NCBI GenBank assembly: GCA_964561545.1
Contig: CAZLQF010000026.1
Location: forward strand, 1 to 39,018
Direction: 5' to 3'
Length of the DNA: 39,018 bases
Source: CAZLQF01 sp964561545
GTDB lineage: Bacteria > Bacteroidota > Bacteroidia > CAILMK01 > CAYYUA01
Made by a program: the position numbers and the translations under genes. Below, piece by piece: positions 16,297-24,386 of this stretch. The notes below the pieces were generated by a model. It was not told where the DNA came from. It was given only the letters and a program-made list of their open reading frames with translations, and did not search any database. The number at the start of each line of letters is the position of its first letter. The first letter of the stretch is position 1.

Positions 16297-16369
16297 GGGC
16301 CCGTAGCTCAGTGGTTAGAGCAGTAGACTCATAATCTATTAGCCGAGGGTTCAAATCCCTCCGGGCCCA
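16297..16369 (+). tRNA. tRNA with CAT anticodon (Ile2 or elongator Met)
   Basis: A complete 73-base cloverleaf. The 7-pair acceptor is GGGCCCG/CGGGCCC, the D-arm GCTC...GAGC and the T-stem GAGGG/CCCTC with loop TTCAAAT. The anticodon stem has one G-T pair, and the loop CTCATAA gives anticodon CAT. The discriminator base is A and no CCA is encoded. It is not initiator tRNA, because the first acceptor pair is matched. CAT serves either elongator Met or, after lysidine modification by TilS, Ile (AUA). Acceptor pairs C4-G69 and C5-G68, reported as TilS determinants in E. coli, are present and lean toward Ile2, but the assignment is open. Confidence 0.93.
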
Positions 16370-16437
16370 CATTGTATTGCAAAAATAAAAACAAAGCCAC
16401 AAGCGCCAATTTAAAACGGTTAAAGGCCGCTTGCTTA

Positions 16438-16455
16438 AAATGGGGCTCCCCATTT
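16438..16455. terminator. Hairpin downstream of the tRNA
   Basis: AAATGGGG (16438-16445) and CCCCATTT (16448-16455) form a perfect inverted repeat around CT, about 70 bases past the tRNA. In RNA one pair would open to make a workable loop. The following T-run is weak, so terminator function is tentative. Confidence 0.35.
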
Positions 16456-16677
16456 CCATTACCAAATTAAGCAACTGCTGTTATTTGCAATAAAAATCGT
16501 TCACCTCGCCATTATTTCCTGCTTGTTGCTATTTTCCCATTAGCCTTTTAGGTTTTGAGCAATCGATGGGCTTCAATCAAAGCTGGACTACCAGTTTATT
16601 TTTTTTTATGCTTATGACTTTGCCATTAAGTCAAAATGAAGGCATACTTATTTTTAAGGGGCTCTATTTAGGATTGA

Positions 16678-17409
16678 TTAACGCATCAAACTATTATAAA
16701 CCTTAACCATGGTTTGCTGTTTAAATCCCGTAAAGAACATGAAAAAAATCACTGCATATTTGGCTTGTTGCAATACATGGCCATTTTTCTCATAAGCCCT
16801 TGTTGAAACAATTACATCCCGTTGGATTACATGAAATTCAGTTTGTTCCTTGATGCGCCTGATCAAATCGTATTCTTCCATTAAACGGTGCTGTTCACAA
16901 TAACCGCCTAAGTGGTCAAAAAGCGCTTTCTCAATGAACAATGTTTGACCACCACCTCTGAACAAAAGGCCTTTAAACCGAGTAAAATAGGAATTAAAAA
17001 GCAGGAAACGGTTGCAGGTATTGAATTTTGACCTAAAGCATCCTGCCTTGCTTTGGTTGGTAATGGCGTTGACTATATTATTGGTAAATCCCTTAGGAAC
17101 CCTGGAATCCGCATGCATAAAATGCAAAATATCTCCGCTTGCGTTGGAAGCCCCACAGTTCATTTGCCGAGCCCTTGAGGGTTGGGACGTTTGAAATACT
17201 TTAGCCCCCTGGGCCTTGCTTATATCAATCGTTTGGTCTCTGCTGCCGCCATCTACAACAATAATTTCAACAAGCTTGCCTGATTCATCAGCTTTCCAAA
17301 GATAAGGTAGTAGAACTTTCAGATTCTCAGCTTCATTCAGTGCAGGAATGATAACACTGATGTTTGTTCGGGATGGGGTTTGCTTTGTGCTTCTTTGTTG
17401 TTCAATCAA
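16678..17409 (-). CDS. Family 2 glycosyltransferase (TIGR04283-type)
   Basis: A 243-residue GT-A glycosyltransferase. The N-terminal ISVIIPALNEAENL is at 17-30, DGGSRDQT at 53-60, RARQMNCGA at 79-87 and the DxD-equivalent HADSR at 99-103. A C-terminal hydrophobic segment (IFFMFFTGF) may attach it to the inner membrane. The motif set matches the TIGR04283 'rSAM/selenodomain-associated transferase 2' group, whose substrate is unknown. The partner genes usual for that group are not visible next to it. It stands alone, pointing away from the lipoprotein gene. Confidence 0.87.
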   Translation of the reverse strand: MIEQQRSTKQTPSRTNISVIIPALNEAENLKVLLPYLWKADESGKLVEIIVVDGGSRDQTIDISKAQGAKVFQTSQPSRARQMNCGASNASGDILHFMHADSRVPKGFTNNIVNAITNQSKAGCFRSKFNTCNRFLLFNSYFTRFKGLLFRGGGQTLFIEKALFDHLGGYCEQHRLMEEYDLIRRIKEQTEFHVIQRDVIVSTRAYEKNGHVLQQAKYAVIFFMFFTGFKQQTMVKVYNSLMR

Positions 17410-17547
17410 TGTTTAAGCAGGTTTTGGTTCTGTAAAGCCACCCATTTTCAAATTTAAAACCCGAGTGATGGTTGCAATAAAATAGGCTTTTATAAAATTT
17501 TTGTCTACAGCTTGACATAAAAGCCAATTGAAAGCCGTTAATAATTC

Positions 17548-17575
17548 TTGATTTTACAAACTAAAAATAGATTTT
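17548..17575 (+). promoter_or_regulatory. Candidate promoter of the lipoprotein gene at 17614
   Basis: TTG at 17548-17550 and TAGATTTT at 17568-17575 (seven of eight consensus positions) are separated by 17 bases. The -7 element lies 38 bases before the ATG. Confidence 0.35.
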
Positions 17576-17613
17576 TAATTGTTTTTTTTGGAGTTACCTA
17601 AATTAAAAGCATT

Positions 17614-18570
17614 ATGAAAATTATATCCAACCTTTTTATTGTAGCATTCCTTGTTTTTAGCTGTTCTTCAGGACAAAAGGAATCATCCAACCAATCCCAA
17701 AACGACCAAAATTTTGAAAGCCTCAATAAGGATTTTGGTGATTACTGGTATCAAGGGAAAGCAGAATTGAACCATTATAAATTGACTCAAGCTCGATATG
17801 GACAGCAAAATCCTGGCAAAGCGGTATTGGTTTTCGTTACCGAGGATTTCCTTACCGATAAACAAGTCAAATATGAGGAGGGAGATAAGGAAAATACAAC
17901 CACTGTACTCAAATTAAACTTTTTAAAGAGATTTGTGACGGGCATGTATGATTACTCCATGATGTCGTCTATTTTTACGCCCGTACAGTTAAACCAATAT
18001 CCCCATTCTCTAAAAATTTCTACTTCATCTCAAGATTGGTGTGGTCATGCCTATTTCCAGCTTAATAATCGCGAGGATCAATATGATGTAGTTGGCCACT
18101 CGTATTTCCAAAATGAAGTCCATAAGGATTTTCAATTAGATAAAGCCTTGCTCGAGGATGAAATTTGGAACCGCATCCGTATTAATCCGGAATCGCTACC
18201 CGAAGGATCTATCCAAATTATTCCAGGTACTATGTATGAACGTTTAAAGCATAAAACCCTGCAGGTCATGAAAGCTTCTGCCAACCTTCAACCTTACCAG
18301 GGAAGTGAATTCGAGGGTAATAACTTGATGGAATATTATTTGGATTACAAGGAAATACCCAGGCAACTGAGGATTGTATTTGAAAAAGCTTTCCCCCACA
18401 AAATCAAGGGATGGAAGGAAAAGCACAAAAGCGGATTTGGTGATGATACCAAAATTCTGACCTCTAAGGCTAAACTTAAAAAGACCGTAAAAACGGATTA
18501 CTGGAATAAGAACGGATTAAGCGATACCCTTTTGCGTAAACAATTGGGTTTGGATTCCAGGGATTTATAA
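17614..18570 (+). CDS. Conserved lipoprotein of unknown function
   Basis: A 318-residue protein with a lipoprotein signal: hydrophobic residues 5-15 and the lipobox VFSC, with Cys17. A Ser/Gln/Asn-rich tether follows, so it is probably anchored in a membrane facing the periplasm. The mature part contains DYWYQGKAELNHYKLTQARY, an AVLVFVTEDF strand and HSLKISTSSQDWCGHAYFQL. I recall these as conserved blocks of a Bacteroidota family often labelled 'septum formation inhibitor Maf'. That label looks wrong, since none of the Maf nucleotide-pyrophosphatase motifs are present. No enzymatic motif is recognisable. The gene is monocistronic and converges with the PatB-type lyase gene. Confidence 0.82.
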   Translation: MKIISNLFIVAFLVFSCSSGQKESSNQSQNDQNFESLNKDFGDYWYQGKAELNHYKLTQARYGQQNPGKAVLVFVTEDFLTDKQVKYEEGDKENTTTVLKLNFLKRFVTGMYDYSMMSSIFTPVQLNQYPHSLKISTSSQDWCGHAYFQLNNREDQYDVVGHSYFQNEVHKDFQLDKALLEDEIWNRIRINPESLPEGSIQIIPGTMYERLKHKTLQVMKASANLQPYQGSEFEGNNLMEYYLDYKEIPRQLRIVFEKAFPHKIKGWKEKHKSGFGDDTKILTSKAKLKKTVKTDYWNKNGLSDTLLRKQLGLDSRDL

Positions 18571-18616
18571 AAAGTGCTTTTGGAAAGGTTGAAAACTGTC
18601 TGCTAATACGGCCAAC

Positions 18617-19783
18617 TTATTTAAATACTTTGGCCATTTTTTCCAGTCCTTCTTCAAGCTTTTGTTGAGGGCACGCAAAGTTGAGTCTTTGGAAGTTCTC
18701 ACCTTCATCCCCGAACATAGAGCCTGTGTTAAGGCCCACTTTCGCTTTTTTAAGCAATAGCTCATCCACCTTCTCATGGTTATAGCCCGATTTTCTAAAG
18801 TCCAACCAAAGCATGTAGGTCCCCTCAGGTTTAATTGGATAAACGCGCTTCATTTCTTCAAAAATGTAATTAATGGCAAAATCCCTGTTGGCTTCAAGGT
18901 ATTCGAGTAGTTCATCAAGCCATGGTTCGCCATACTGATAAACGGCTTCTCCAGCAGTAATGCTCATGGTGTTGTTGAGGAAGATGCCCGACTTACTCAC
19001 CGTCTTTTTAAAGGTATTGCGCAGATCTTCATTCGCTATTAAGGCATAAGCATTGTGGAGCCCCTGTATATTGAAGCTTTTGCCTGGAGAGCTTAAAGTA
19101 ACGGTTAAATTTTTGGCGTTATCGTTGATCGAAGCAGTTGGAATGTGCTTGTTTCCTGAGTAAATGATATCAAAGTGAATTTCATCAGAAATTAAAATGA
19201 GTTTGTGCCTGGCACATAGGTCCACCAATTCTTCGAGTTCTCGCTGGGTCCAAACACGACCTACTGGATTGTGCGGACTGCAAAGGATCATCATTTTGGT
19301 TTGGTCGTCTATTTTCTTTTCAAGGTCATTGAGGTCCATGGTGTAAGTCTGGTCCGCGTATTTCAAAGGATTCAGGACCAATTGCCGGTTGTTGTTGGTA
19401 ACGGCACTGAAAAATGGTTGGTAAACGGGCGGTTGAATGATGACTTTGTCACCCGGATTGGTAAAGGCCTGAACAGAAAAATTAAGCCCGGGAATTACCC
19501 CAGGCGTATACTGGAGCCATTCCTTTTCTATATCCCAATTGTGGCGCTTCTTCCACCAATTAATTAATCCTTCAAAGTACTCCTTTGATTCCATGGTATA
19601 ACCAAAAATGCCATGATCCACGCGCGATTTAAGGGCTTGAGTGACTTCATCCGGCACTTTAAAATCCATATCCGCCACCCACATGGGTAAGATGTCCTTG
19701 TAGCCAAAGATCTTTTCTGTGTAATCCCACTTAATGGAGTGGGTGTTGTAACGGTCAATAATTTGGTCGAAATTGTAGGCCAT
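18617..19783 (-). CDS. patB: PatB/MalY-type pyridoxal-phosphate C-S lyase (cystathionine beta-lyase)
   Basis: A 388-residue fold-type I PLP enzyme. The start region contains R-x-x-T-x-S-x-K-W-D and LPMWVADMDF, characteristic of the MalY/PatB group. The PLP lysine is K235 in SPGKSFNIQG, the Asn/Asp/Tyr set is in CSPHNPVGRVW and ISDEIHFDI, and the C-terminal Arg region is FQRLNFACP. These enzymes cleave cystathionine or cysteine S-conjugates to thiol, pyruvate and ammonia. They are often annotated as aminotransferases, but the WVADMDF motif favours C-S lyase. A -7 element lies 28 bases upstream of the start. The next gene in the same direction, thiL, is over 300 bases upstream and is not co-transcribed. 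Confidence 0.92.
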   Translation of the reverse strand: MAYNFDQIIDRYNTHSIKWDYTEKIFGYKDILPMWVADMDFKVPDEVTQALKSRVDHGIFGYTMESKEYFEGLINWWKKRHNWDIEKEWLQYTPGVIPGLNFSVQAFTNPGDKVIIQPPVYQPFFSAVTNNNRQLVLNPLKYADQTYTMDLNDLEKKIDDQTKMMILCSPHNPVGRVWTQRELEELVDLCARHKLILISDEIHFDIIYSGNKHIPTASINDNAKNLTVTLSSPGKSFNIQGLHNAYALIANEDLRNTFKKTVSKSGIFLNNTMSITAGEAVYQYGEPWLDELLEYLEANRDFAINYIFEEMKRVYPIKPEGTYMLWLDFRKSGYNHEKVDELLLKKAKVGLNTGSMFGDEGENFQRLNFACPQQKLEEGLEKMAKVFK

Positions 19784-20115
19784 TTGCGTAAGTGGCTTAA
19801 TTGAACAAAGGCAAATATAAAGATTTTAAGGAAGCTGGTTAATTTGTAAAAGCCTTGGTGATAAGGCCTAACTTTTAGCCATTTTTAATTGGTATTTATT
19901 TAAAGAAAGAGTTTTTATAAACAAAATTGTTTAATTATGATTAATTTTTAAAGTAATACCAATGAAAAGCCCACATTTAAAATTGCCTTGCCTTAAAGCT
20001 TCTCGTTAAGTTTTAAACAAGGAACAAGGCAATAGCCAATATTTATCATAATAGCGAATCGATAAACTTGGTTGTTGCTTTTACTCGAATTCCCTGTCTC
20101 ATAACGATTGCTACT
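19784..20115. other. Gene-free stretch between thiL and patB
   Basis: These 332 AT-rich bases hold the patB promoter at the low end and the thiL trailer at the high end. No hairpin with a T-run, no RNA gene and no coding-like frame is seen. Confidence 0.6.
19812..19819 (-). promoter_or_regulatory. Candidate -7 element for patB
   Basis: On the minus strand this reads TATATTTG, an exact TAnnTTTG match, 28 bases before the patB ATG. No clear TTTG is visible at -33. Confidence 0.42.
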
Positions 20116-21168
20116 TTATTCTTCCTTTCTTTCGTTAAAAGCCGTCCATCCCTGGGCTTCTAAGTTATGCTCAATGTTAGAACGGGTTACCAGTTTGCGG
20201 CCTTCATTGGGTTCTGTAATATGCCCGATGACTTTAATGTCCTTTTCTTTTTTAACCTTTTCAAAATCCTTTTGCTTGATGGTGAACACTAACTCATAAT
20301 CTTCACCGCCATTAAGTGCACAAACTGTGGGATCCAATCCGAATTCCATGCCTAATTTGTAAGTATCCGGATGAACAGGGATCTTATCCTCGTATATTTT
20401 ACATCCCATATTAGAATTATAGCAAATGTGATTCATTTCGGAAGCCAGCCCATCCGAAACATCGATCATTGCAGTAGGCGTTACTTTTAATCCTTTTAAC
20501 TTATCGATGATGTCCTTACGGGCTTCAGGTTTGAGTTGGCGGCCCACCAAATAGTCATGGCCCGTTAGGTCAGGCTGGGTATTTGGATTTTCCATGAAAA
20601 CCCGTTTTTCACGCTCCAGGATCTGCAAGCCAAGGTAAGCACTCCCCAAATCCCCGGTAGTGCAAACAAGGTTGAAATGCTGAGCCCCATTCCGATATAC
20701 AAGGTCCGTTTTATTGGCTTTTCCATAAGCTGTTACACTAATCACCAATCCGCTATAGGAAGAACTGGTATCTCCGCCCACCAGGTCAATATCGTAATTG
20801 TCGCAAGCTATGCGCATGCCCATGTAAATATCATCCACCATTTCTACCGAAAATTTTTGGCTCACAGCAAAAGAAACCAGTACCTGCTCTGGCTGTGCAT
20901 TCATGGCGTAGATGTCCGAAAGATTGGCGATTATGGCTTTATAGCCCAAATGATGTAGGGGGGTGTACATTAAATCGAAGTGAATGCCTTCCAGCAACAT
21001 ATCTGTGGAAGCAACCGTATACTTACGGTCATAGTTAACGACCGCTGCATCGTCCCCAATTCCTTGAACAGTAGAAGGATTCCTGAGTTGGATCTTTTCA
21101 TTGAGGTGGTCAATCAGGCCAAACTCTCCATATTCTCCTATATCGGTAAAATTTTGATGTTGATCCAT
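20116..21168 (-). CDS. thiL: Thiamine-monophosphate kinase
   Basis: A 350-residue AIR-synthase-fold protein with the ThiL pattern: the Mg-binding GIGDDAAVV at about 37-45, STDMLLEGIHFD, GYKAIIANLSDIYAMNAQP, LVGGDTSSS, MIDVSDGLASEMNHIC and CALNGGEDYELVFTI. ThiL phosphorylates thiamine monophosphate to thiamine diphosphate in the last step of the thiamine cofactor pathway. Bacteroidota ThiL proteins are slightly longer than the 325-residue E. coli form, as here. No other thi gene is nearby, so thiL is separate from the biosynthetic operon. Confidence 0.96.
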   Translation of the reverse strand: MDQHQNFTDIGEYGEFGLIDHLNEKIQLRNPSTVQGIGDDAAVVNYDRKYTVASTDMLLEGIHFDLMYTPLHHLGYKAIIANLSDIYAMNAQPEQVLVSFAVSQKFSVEMVDDIYMGMRIACDNYDIDLVGGDTSSSYSGLVISVTAYGKANKTDLVYRNGAQHFNLVCTTGDLGSAYLGLQILEREKRVFMENPNTQPDLTGHDYLVGRQLKPEARKDIIDKLKGLKVTPTAMIDVSDGLASEMNHICYNSNMGCKIYEDKIPVHPDTYKLGMEFGLDPTVCALNGGEDYELVFTIKQKDFEKVKKEKDIKVIGHITEPNEGRKLVTRSNIEHNLEAQGWTAFNERKEE

Positions 21169-21389
21169 ATACCCTTTTACTTAATGAACCTACAAAGTTC
21201 GGGTAAATTCGGGAGTAATGAAAATGAAGCAATACAAGATAATGGTACGACTTTTAAACCTGTTGGACAAGCCTAATTACAATCTTTATGGGGAGGAAGA
21301 AGTTGTAAGCTATGTTTGTTTAATTTCTGCCTTCTAACTTAAAGCTTGTTGGCAGTTATATTCAAGGGGAAATATAGGCCTTTTAAAGC

Positions 21390-22010
21390 CTAATAAGATT
21401 CAACAACACCCAACCGTTCACCATCGCGCTTTTTAAGGATGAAGGCATCATCAAGCCCCAAACGCACCAAATCCCTGCGGAATGCCCTTGCAGCATTGGC
21501 TTCGGTGAATTTGCCAAGGGTTATTTTGCGCATACCCTGGTCCATGTGGAACTCAACATTGGTTGTATTCTCCTTGTACCTTTCAGGATCAAAGCTTTTA
21601 AAAGCACCAATTTGAACTTCGAAATAAGTGCCCGATATGTCATTGTCTTTTTGATTTTGGGACTGAGAGGCCTGCTTCTGTTGTTGCGTAGATTCCTGTT
21701 GATTTTTGCTACTTGCAAGTTCCATCTTAAAACTATCAACTCTGGCTTGCAGCCTGTTGTGATCTTTCATGAGGGTATCAAAGGCATTGGTTTTACCACC
21801 GATTAAACTACCATTGGAAAATTGAGAAAATACCAATAAGCCAGTGGATATTAAAAATAAGATGATGAAAATAACCAAAAAGGCTGTTTTTCCGCCTCCT
21901 CCACCTTGTTCTTCGCTATCTTCACGCTCTTCTTCATTGGCTCCTTCCTCGCTTTCATCATTTTGGCTGTCATCTTCATCACGGAACCGGTTTCTTTCTT
22001 CGTTACTCAT
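21390..22010 (-). CDS. Single-pass membrane protein with C-terminal SPOR-like domain
   Basis: A 206-residue bitopic protein. It has an acidic cytoplasmic N-terminus (1-40, mostly Glu/Asp), a Gly stretch and one transmembrane helix at about 42-62. A helical, coiled-coil-like segment (about 78-103) and a Gln/Ser-rich linker (about 103-122) follow. The C-terminal domain (about 127-205) begins TYFEVQIGAFKSF and contains KITLGKFTEANAARAFRRDL. That pattern of two alpha/beta repeats is SPOR-like. SPOR domains bind denuded glycan strands at division sites. Topology and domain suggest a periplasmic peptidoglycan-binding role, but division function is inference. A matching promoter element lies upstream. 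Confidence 0.82.
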   Translation of the reverse strand: MSNEERNRFRDEDDSQNDESEEGANEEEREDSEEQGGGGGKTAFLVIFIILFLISTGLLVFSQFSNGSLIGGKTNAFDTLMKDHNRLQARVDSFKMELASSKNQQESTQQQKQASQSQNQKDNDISGTYFEVQIGAFKSFDPERYKENTTNVEFHMDQGMRKITLGKFTEANAARAFRRDLVRLGLDDAFILKKRDGERLGVVESY

Positions 22011-22035
22011 GGTTTTAAGTTTTAAGTTGGTTAAG

Positions 22036-22043
22036 CAAACATA
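22036..22043 (-). promoter_or_regulatory. Candidate -7 element for the SPOR-like gene
   Basis: The minus strand reads TATGTTTG, an exact TAnnTTTG match, 25 bases before the ATG at 22010. It sits in the 87-base gap after the propeller-protein gene, so the SPOR-like gene probably has its own promoter. A TTTTTCG on the minus strand is a loose -33 match. Confidence 0.45.
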
Positions 22044-22097
22044 AAAATTTTTTGAAAAACGAAAAATATTAATTCATTATAGCTTAAACAAATTAGT

Positions 22098-24269
22098 TCA
22101 TTTGGTTTTTGGATGACCCTTTAAATCAACTTGCCAAATACCCCTGCCAAAGGTGGCTGCCCGAAGTTTGCCAGCTTGATTATTGATTTCCAGGTCTATG
22201 ACCATAGCTGGTGGCAAGCCTCCATTGTAACACCTCCATTCCTTCATGCCCTCATGACGGTAATACACCCCTGCATCCGTACCCAGGTATAAAACCCCTT
22301 CACGCTTATTATGAAAGGCAATAGCATTAGCCGGGAAATCCGGTAAACCTGTTGAAAAGTCCTGAAAGGATTGTCCGCCATCCTTTGAATAAAAAACCTT
22401 GGCCTGGCCCTGAGTATTTGAGAAATCATTGAAAGTGATCCAAAGATGATTGGAGCTGTCCGGATGAATAAGGAGCTGCGACATTCTTCGCCAATGAATG
22501 GCACGTAAATTCTGGGTAATGTTGTCCCAGGTCTTGCCATGATCCGTTGTCCTGAACAATCGGGGCTTCTCCTTGCCCCAAGTAGGTGAATGGTTGCCTG
22601 TAAAGATCACGTTCGTATCAGAGGGGGCAATGGCTAAAACATTGAGGTTTCTATTGAACCCAAAAGTGTCCTCTAAATTGGATAACTGCTGATAGTTGGC
22701 ATCCGGTGGGTATGAATGGCTTTTAAATACTTCAGAATGCCCAACATAAAACCGACCTGTATTTTGATGAAAACGTAAAGGCCGCCTAACGTGATATTCT
22801 GGATCTGGAGGCATGGCTTGGTCTCGAAGGTATTGCCACTGTTGGCCGCCATTGTTGGTCATGGTAACAAAGCCGCCATCAGGGCCAGACCAATTCTGGC
22901 AATAAACATGATCCGGATTCTGTGGATTCACTATGCAATCCCCGCCATCCCCGCCGGTCTTTTGTACAAAATGATCCGTGAAGCCATTGTTAACGAATAC
23001 ATTGTTGTCCTGCGTGCCCCCTACCAATAAATCCGGGTTCAAATCGGAATTACCAATACCGAAAAACTGGGTGATGAACAGCCCCGGCCCGTTGAGGTTT
23101 TGCCAGGTTTTACCACCATTGTAGCTCTTAGCAATGCCACCATCATTGCCTACGAAAACGCGGTCCTTGTTATCATTCGGGTAAGCTTGCACCTGAAGGG
23201 CGCGCACATCTACATGTAATTTTCGGTAATGGGGGTACTGAAAGCCATGACAGCCCCTTTTAACAAAGGACTTACCAGTGTCGCAGGATCGCCATAAATC
23301 AACCTGGGCGCCATAAACCTGGCTTGCATCATTTGGCGAAACTTCCATCGGACCGTAGAACCGGCCTGTGCTCATGCTTACTGAATGAGCTTGGTTCCAT
23401 TTATTGGTGGAGTGGTGGTAAATGCGAAAATGGTTTTGGTTGGATTCCCCATATTTTTGATACCTTACATACAGCTTATCAGGGGTAGATGGCGATACCT
23501 CGAGGTAAAACTTGTCCGAAGTTGGCTTAACTTCCGGAGTGATCTCATGCCAGGTGTTACCGCCATCCTTGGACTTCCAGATTCGAGCACCGCCCTCATC
23601 AGCATGAAAATCATAACTGGCGCAATAGAGTACGGAAGTATCTTTAGGGTGCATGACCATTTGAGGCATTTGGACTGGTTTCCAATTGGCGGTTTCTTCG
23701 GAAGCTTCCATGAGGAACTCAAAAGTTGCCCCGCCATTGTATGAACGGTAAAGCGAATCTTCCACCAACGCAAAAATCGTTCGGGGCCTTTTTGGGTTGA
23801 TCAGCACGCGGTGGGTCATCTGTTGTTGGGAAGGACTTCGGTACAATCCCGTTTTTTGCCAGGTTTTGCCATGATCGGTAGATTTTAACAAGCCATATCC
23901 ATAGTATTTCTCCATAACTTGAGTTCCGGTGGCAATAAAGATTATGCTGGGGTTATTGGAGTTGACTGCGATGTCATTAACACCCAGGCCACCGGCATGA
24001 AGCGTATCCGTTATATTGTACCATGTTTTACCATGATCAGTGGTTTTAAAAAGGCCTGAGGCATCGGTGCCTGCATAGATGATATTGGTATCGGTAGGGT
24101 GAAATCCAAGCGAAACAATTCTTCCCTGGGCTTGGGGCGTGTAAATCTTTTTAGGTCCTACAAATTCCCACCGAGGTGTATTTATAGGGTCCGTTTTACA
24201 AATACTTTGGGAAAAACTTACAAATGGAATGGCTACAAGAATCCAAACGATTATTTCTGAGACTTTCAT
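22098..24269 (-). CDS. Secreted Asp-box (BNR/sortilin-like) beta-propeller protein
   Basis: A 723-residue protein with a cleavable signal (about 1-20, ending FVSFSQS). Some nine Asp-box repeats of the S/T-x-D-x-G-x-T-W type are spread along the chain, for example TTDHGKTWYNI, STDHGKTWQKT, SKDGGNTWHEI, SYNGGKTWQNL, TTDHGKTWDNI and SKDGGQSFQDF. This is the two-propeller VPS10/sialidase-superfamily fold. The sialidase Arg triad and FRIP motif are not seen, so glycosidase activity should not be assumed. The chain ends just after FGRGIWQVDL. In many Bacteroidota homologues a type IX sorting domain follows this point; here it is absent, so the protein is probably periplasmic. Confidence 0.85.
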   Translation of the reverse strand: MKVSEIIVWILVAIPFVSFSQSICKTDPINTPRWEFVGPKKIYTPQAQGRIVSLGFHPTDTNIIYAGTDASGLFKTTDHGKTWYNITDTLHAGGLGVNDIAVNSNNPSIIFIATGTQVMEKYYGYGLLKSTDHGKTWQKTGLYRSPSQQQMTHRVLINPKRPRTIFALVEDSLYRSYNGGATFEFLMEASEETANWKPVQMPQMVMHPKDTSVLYCASYDFHADEGGARIWKSKDGGNTWHEITPEVKPTSDKFYLEVSPSTPDKLYVRYQKYGESNQNHFRIYHHSTNKWNQAHSVSMSTGRFYGPMEVSPNDASQVYGAQVDLWRSCDTGKSFVKRGCHGFQYPHYRKLHVDVRALQVQAYPNDNKDRVFVGNDGGIAKSYNGGKTWQNLNGPGLFITQFFGIGNSDLNPDLLVGGTQDNNVFVNNGFTDHFVQKTGGDGGDCIVNPQNPDHVYCQNWSGPDGGFVTMTNNGGQQWQYLRDQAMPPDPEYHVRRPLRFHQNTGRFYVGHSEVFKSHSYPPDANYQQLSNLEDTFGFNRNLNVLAIAPSDTNVIFTGNHSPTWGKEKPRLFRTTDHGKTWDNITQNLRAIHWRRMSQLLIHPDSSNHLWITFNDFSNTQGQAKVFYSKDGGQSFQDFSTGLPDFPANAIAFHNKREGVLYLGTDAGVYYRHEGMKEWRCYNGGLPPAMVIDLEINNQAGKLRAATFGRGIWQVDLKGHPKTK

Positions 24270-24341
24270 GCTAAATGTGCTAAGTTGCTGGTAATATAGG
24301 AAATATTACACGGAATTTTTACTAATTGGGAATGATAAATG

Positions 24342-24372
24342 CCTTGCCCCTGGTTATAAATCAGGGGCAAGG
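24342..24372 (-). terminator. Strong stem-loop after the TonB-dependent receptor gene
   Basis: CCTTGCCCCTG (24342-24352) pairs perfectly over 11 positions with CAGGGGCAAGG (24362-24372) around a 9-base loop. It lies 14 bases beyond the receptor's stop codon on the minus strand. The bases after it in that direction (CATTTATC) are only moderately T-rich. It most likely ends or stabilises the receptor mRNA and separates it from the propeller gene. Confidence 0.6.
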
Positions 24373-24386
24373 TAAGGGTTGAATAT

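Noticed and set aside
16256..16474. Minus-strand ORF of 72 codons with RRDLNPRLIDYESTALTTEL
   Set aside because: It is the reverse complement of the tRNA at 16297-16369, a well-known spurious translation, and not a gene.
16678..17409. Part of a radical-SAM/selenodomain gene cluster
   Set aside because: The glycosyltransferase resembles that associated family, but no radical SAM, selenodomain or partner transferase gene lies in the window.
22098..24269. Sialidase or other glycoside hydrolase
   Set aside because: Asp boxes alone indicate a propeller fold; the Arg triad and FRIP motif needed for a sialidase call are not visible.
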